NCBI GenBank assembly: GCA_012934845.2
Contig: WNNJ02000098.1
Coordinates: forward strand, 1-64,000
Reading direction: 5' to 3'
DNA length: 64,000 bases
Origin: Pomphorhynchus laevis
Taxonomy: Eukaryota; Acanthocephala; Palaeacanthocephala; Echinorhynchida; Pomphorhynchidae
Of the stretch, positions 60,740 through 64,000 are shown one piece after another (the stretch's first letter is position 1; each line of letters starts with the position of its first letter). The position numbers and the translations under genes were made by a program. The notes under the pieces were generated by a model that worked only from the letters and a program-made list of their open reading frames with translations, did no database searches and was not told the origin of the DNA.

Positions 60740-62430
60740 ACAACTATTGATAAAGCTAGTAATAACTTTGTCTTCATATGCAAAAAGCTTTATTATGATA
60801 TACTAATGAAAGAGGTTAATTCTAATGATTTAAATGTAAATCCAACATATGAACGTAGTGAGTTAAGTTTAGAAACAATTATTACAAGTCACTGTTCTAT
60901 AATGGATAAAAAGGGTATAAAGGTTGAATCAGATAATAAAACTATACCTATATTATATTGGAATCCAAAATTACATAATAATCCAATAAAACCTAGGTTC
61001 ATATGTAGTGCGTTTAAATGTACATTAAAACCACTTTCTGTCTATATGAATAAAATACTTAAAGTAATTAAAGCACACTTTAAAAAATATTGCAAAGTAA
61101 TCGAAATTAATACTGATACAAAACACTATTTCAGTATTAATTCTACAAAAGAATTTTTAGAACAGACAAAAGGAATAAAATAGAAAAATAACTAAAAATC
61201 ATATATTCGGAAAAAAATATACATATATATGTTATAATAACTATAACGCCTATCTAACAAATCTATCCAATAAAACCTAGGTTCATATGTAGTGCTTTTG
61301 AATGTACATTAAATCCACTTTCTGTTTATATGAATAAAATACTTAAAGTAATTAAAGCACACTTCAAGAAATATTGTAGGGTAATCAAAATTAATACTGG
61401 TATAAAACACTATTTCAGTATTAATTATACAAAAGAATTTTTAGAACAGACAAAAGGAATAAATTTTCAGAATATAAATACATACGATTTTAGTACGCTT
61501 TATACAAATCTAGATTTAGTAGATATTAAAGAAGCGTTAGTAAAATTAATTAACCTTATATTCGGAAAAAGATATACATATATATGTTATAATAACTATA
61601 ACGCCTATCTAACAAAAATTAAACCATCAAGTAAATATAAATGGATAAAATTGAATTAATAGAATCCTTAAATATTTTAATAAATCAAAATTATTTAAAA
61701 GAAGGGACATCTATATTTAGACAAGTTAAAGGTGTTCCAATGGGAAGTAATAGTAGCCTAAATTATAGCTGCCTTCTTTTTAAGCTTTATAAAATATGAA
61801 TTTGTTCATAACTGTGTAAAAAATAAATCTAAATTACATGAAAATATGAAATATATGTTTCGATATATTGAAAGTATATTTCAATATATCAATTATATTG
61901 AAGTATATTTCAAGTATATTTTTTATATTGAAATATATCAAGTATATTTCAATATAAAATAATATATTTCGATATATTATTAGAGTTATATATATAACTC
62001 TAATAATTTTTATTCAATTAGCGAACAAATTTATTAAGGTAGCCTTATTCTTAATCAAAAACCAATATTAATGATAAAGAAAATATATATCTTGATATTA
62101 ACATTAAATTATCATCAATTAAAACTACTTTTAATTTATATCGTAAAGATGACATATTTAAATTATCAAAATATAAGTAACTTTACTGAAATTGTAAAAA
62201 TTGCAATACTAATATGTAATAATATTAGCAATGTAATATATGTAATAATATTATCGGTGTGAATCAAAACGTCTCGAGTACACTTGTGCTCGATATTGGA
62301 TTTCTTCGAAACCATTTATATATTTCAAAAAATATTACTATAAAACCAAAATCAAACAAAAATAGTGAAATATATAAATCAACACAATAATATTAAAATT
62401 TCTTTCCAAATCTTAAGCTGTAAATTTTTA
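60740..62430 (+). mobile_element. Penelope-like element copy D with an internal tandem duplication
   Basis: Encodes DKASNNFVFICKKLYYD (about 60752), IPILYWNPKLHNNPIKPRFI (about 60945), then [19 protein letters not shown] first segment (to 61255) lacks RT motif A. A second, duplicated segment (from about 61270) keeps NTYDFSTLYTNLDLVDIKEA (motif A) and then KGVPMGSNSS (motif B, about 61730). At the expected motif C (RYI, about 61862) the YIDD codons are replaced by a local expansion of ATATTGAAATATA-type repeats (61865-61990). The copy is therefore inactive. One foldback unit follows at 62440. Confidence 0.75.
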
Positions 62431-62439
62431 TTTAGGATA

Positions 62440-62640
62440 ATGAATAATTTGCTTTGTATCAGAATAAGATACCCTAGAAATACGTCATTAGCGCGTATTT
62501 GATCCCGCTGATATGTTCGGTCAAAGAATAAGGACCGAATCCTAGTAACATAACAGTTCTTCCTGATGATCGCAAATCCTTATTCCTATATATCGCATGT
62601 TATTTATTAGTCAATTCATAACAATTGACTTTTATTTTAA
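62440..62640 (+). repeat. Single Penelope-associated foldback unit
   Basis: Matches the units at 51.2-52.2 kb. Its apical stem is the longest of the set, TTCGGTC (62516-62522) with GACCGAA (62533-62539). The side hairpin AAATACG/CGTATTT and outer flank TATCAGAATAAG/CTTATTC are also present. It follows the end of Penelope copy D, as the array follows copy A. Confidence 0.75.
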
Positions 62641-63238
62641 ATTTGAACTTTTTTAGCTTGATAGAAATATTTAAATCGTATATAAATTACGAGCAACCCC
62701 TTCATTTTGGTTGTAGCATTATTTACAAAATGAATTCACAAATTTATAAATTCTTCAAATATAAATTTATATATATATAAATAAAATATAAACTTTTTAA
62801 AACTCTTTATCATGTGCGGGTGAAAACGCCATTAAGTAGGGGAAAAAAGGAATATCTTAAATTATTGAATTTAATTGTAGCAAATTCAATTGTTTCATTG
62901 ATTTCATTGATTATTATTTTATCGATGAAACACTTTATGTGGTTTATGTTAGGTAAATGGAATATTTTAAATTTTAACGATTGCTTGTGTTTCAGTTTGT
63001 ACATTTGTTGTGTAAATGAAAATAATGGACTGCAGCTACTTAACTAAAATGTTGAAGAAAGTATTACTGCGTCCCATATTGGAACGGTCTTTCCATATTG
63101 AAGCAGTCATTTGAAAACAAACAAAGCCAATTATTTATAGCGTTAATAACGAAGGATAGCACTAAATAAACATATTAACGTAAGTGGCATAAAAAGTAAA
63201 TAATCAAAATTTTAATTTTTGTAAACGCTAAATTACAA
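62641..63238. other. AT-rich region downstream of DNLZ
   Basis: No clear gene. If DNLZ is spliced at 63240, its last exon should lie here on the minus strand, but I could not identify an NIEEIL-like continuation. Confidence 0.4.
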
Positions 63239-63493
63239 TTACCTCTTGCCGTTTAAGTCAGAAAACCAATTACAGTTATCTGCAATAACGTGATAATTTG
63301 AGCAGCCTGAACAACGGACAAGCACGACACCGTCTGTGTATGATGATGAATGAAATGTCGCTTCGTTTTGAGTGTCACATCTTTTACATGTAAATCGCAG
63401 AAACTTAAACGGATCAATTTTACAAAGTGGGGCAGCAACTCCAGACGAAAATCGTTTTCCAACAGCAATCAATAAGCAGTTTAATCGATTCAT
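63239..63493 (-). CDS. DNLZ: DNLZ (HEP/Zim17-type), DNL zinc-finger protein of mitochondria
   Basis: From ATG 63493-63491 (MNRLNCLLIAVGKRFSSG, a basic presequence-like start) to TAA 63241-63239: 84 aa. Zim17/HEP keeps the matrix HSP70 (mortalin) soluble and assists import. The zinc ribbon is clear: FTCKRCDTQNE, then GVVLVRCSGCSNYHVIADN with two CxxC pairs, then NWFSDLNGKR. Most homologues continue with NIEEIL after NGKR. Here the frame stops at once, but the same bases form a donor (ag/gtaatt), so either the protein is short or a last exon is spliced on. The window also allows a start 18 codons upstream (63547), but a tttcag acceptor at 63534 favours the inner ATG. Lies 250 bp downstream of the PMPCB-like gene on the same strand. 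Confidence 0.88.
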   Translation of the reverse strand: MNRLNCLLIAVGKRFSSGVAAPLCKIDPFKFLRFTCKRCDTQNEATFHSSSYTDGVVLVRCSGCSNYHVIADNCNWFSDLNGKR

Positions 63494-63742
63494 ATTGATA
63501 ATTATAAACTTTAATTTGAAGTCACAGCATAATCTGAAATTATACAAGATGGGAGATATTTAGAATATCGAAATGTTAAGAAAAATGAAATTTTTAAACT
63601 AACATTTATTTATGATAGAAAACAATAGTATTAGCACTAAAGTTTAAAAATGAGTTTTATTAAGTTCAAGGCTACTAAATCGGTATTTCCACGAGTTGCG
63701 AATTTCAGTATTTCGTCTTTAGAAAATACGTACTCTGTTTAA
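63494..63742 (-). promoter_or_regulatory. Short PMPCB-DNLZ intercistronic region with polyadenylation and acceptor signals
   Basis: On the minus strand, after the PMPCB stop come ttaataaaac and cataaataaatg (AATAAA signals), then about 60-70 bp later tgtataatttcag (acceptor AG at 63535-63534), then the DNLZ leader and ATG at 63493. This is the layout of an intercistronic region resolved by trans-splicing, but cis-splicing within a DNLZ 5' UTR would look the same. Confidence 0.4.
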
Positions 63743-64000
63743 CTAGAACAATACGGTGCGCATGCGAGATCGCGTTCTAGTATACTCTGGTAACTGCTCG
63801 GTTGGTCCTAAAACATCCATAAAAAGTTAGTACCGTTTTTAGAAAGTTTACCTATGGCAGCAATAGCTGGGCACTTGTCATATACATATGCTTGCAATAA
63901 TCTTCGAACTGCCTTAGCGTCAACAGCCTTATTTATAATGAAATAGCGATAAACACATTTAAGACTTTAGAATCACTTACGTCAATTCTAGCGTCAATTT
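63743..64000 (-). CDS. PMPCB: M16 metallopeptidase family, mitochondrial processing peptidase beta-like, C-terminal exons (partial)
   Basis: Three exon pieces on the minus strand: 64000-63981 (...IDARID, continues off the window), 63927-63852 (AVDAKAVRRLLQAYVYDK, then CPAIAAI) and 63807-63743 (GPTEQLPEYTRTRSRMRT, then VLF, TAG). Introns of 53 and 44 bp have GT-AG ends and phases fit. The pattern EIDARIDAV..., YxYDxCPAIAAIGPxEQLPxYxxxRSxM is the C-terminus of PMPCB, the catalytic subunit that removes presequences in the matrix. The complex III core protein UQCRC1 is close in sequence and cannot be excluded; PAIAAIG rather than PAVAGxG favours PMPCB. The zinc-binding HxxEH lies off the window. 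Confidence 0.8.

Overview
The window is nuclear DNA from an AT-rich invertebrate animal. The genes are split by GT-AG introns whose shortest members are only 44-55 nt, and a spliceosome subunit and several nuclear-encoded mitochondrial proteins are present. TAA, TAG and TGA all end genes here, so the standard code fits. The 45-nt minimal introns, the AT-richness, splice acceptors sitting just before start codons (as in spliced-leader trans-splicing) and Penelope-like retroelements suggest a flatworm, perhaps planarian-like. That is inference; a cnidarian or other trans-splicing animal is not excluded.

Layout. 1-11.6 kb: the last exon of an unrecognised gene (1114-1884) among decayed retroelements (CR1/Jockey-like LINEs and several remnants of one reverse-transcriptase family). 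11.6-31.6 kb: a complete 14-exon SF3A1 gene (U2 snRNP SF3a subunit 1, 716 aa predicted). Its 6.5-kb intron 6 and 4-kb intron 10 are filled with transposon remnants, foldbacks and a 2-kb 13-bp minisatellite. 34.0-53.6 kb: TRAP1 (mitochondrial HSP90), complete from the ATPase domain to the stop, first exon less certain. One TRAP1 intron carries a 1.65-kb 31-bp minisatellite. Another (47.2-53.0 kb) carries a Penelope-like element split by a young, nearly intact hAT transposon, then a tandem array of strongly foldable units and a 418-bp foldback/MITE. 53.6-64 kb: COA3 on the minus strand, more Penelope-like copies (one head-to-head inverted pair), then DNLZ and the 3' end of an M16 peptidase gene (PMPCB-like), both on the minus strand and only about 250 bp apart.

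Functionally, SF3A1 acts in pre-mRNA branch-site recognition. The other four recognised genes all act in mitochondria: TRAP1 (matrix HSP90), DNLZ (partner of matrix HSP70), the PMPCB-like protein (presequence cleavage or complex III core) and COA3 (cytochrome oxidase assembly). The most unusual non-genic signals are the Penelope-associated foldback units, the window-wide excess of perfect hairpins, the candidate PMPCB-DNLZ polycistron, and splice acceptors immediately upstream of start codons in four genes.
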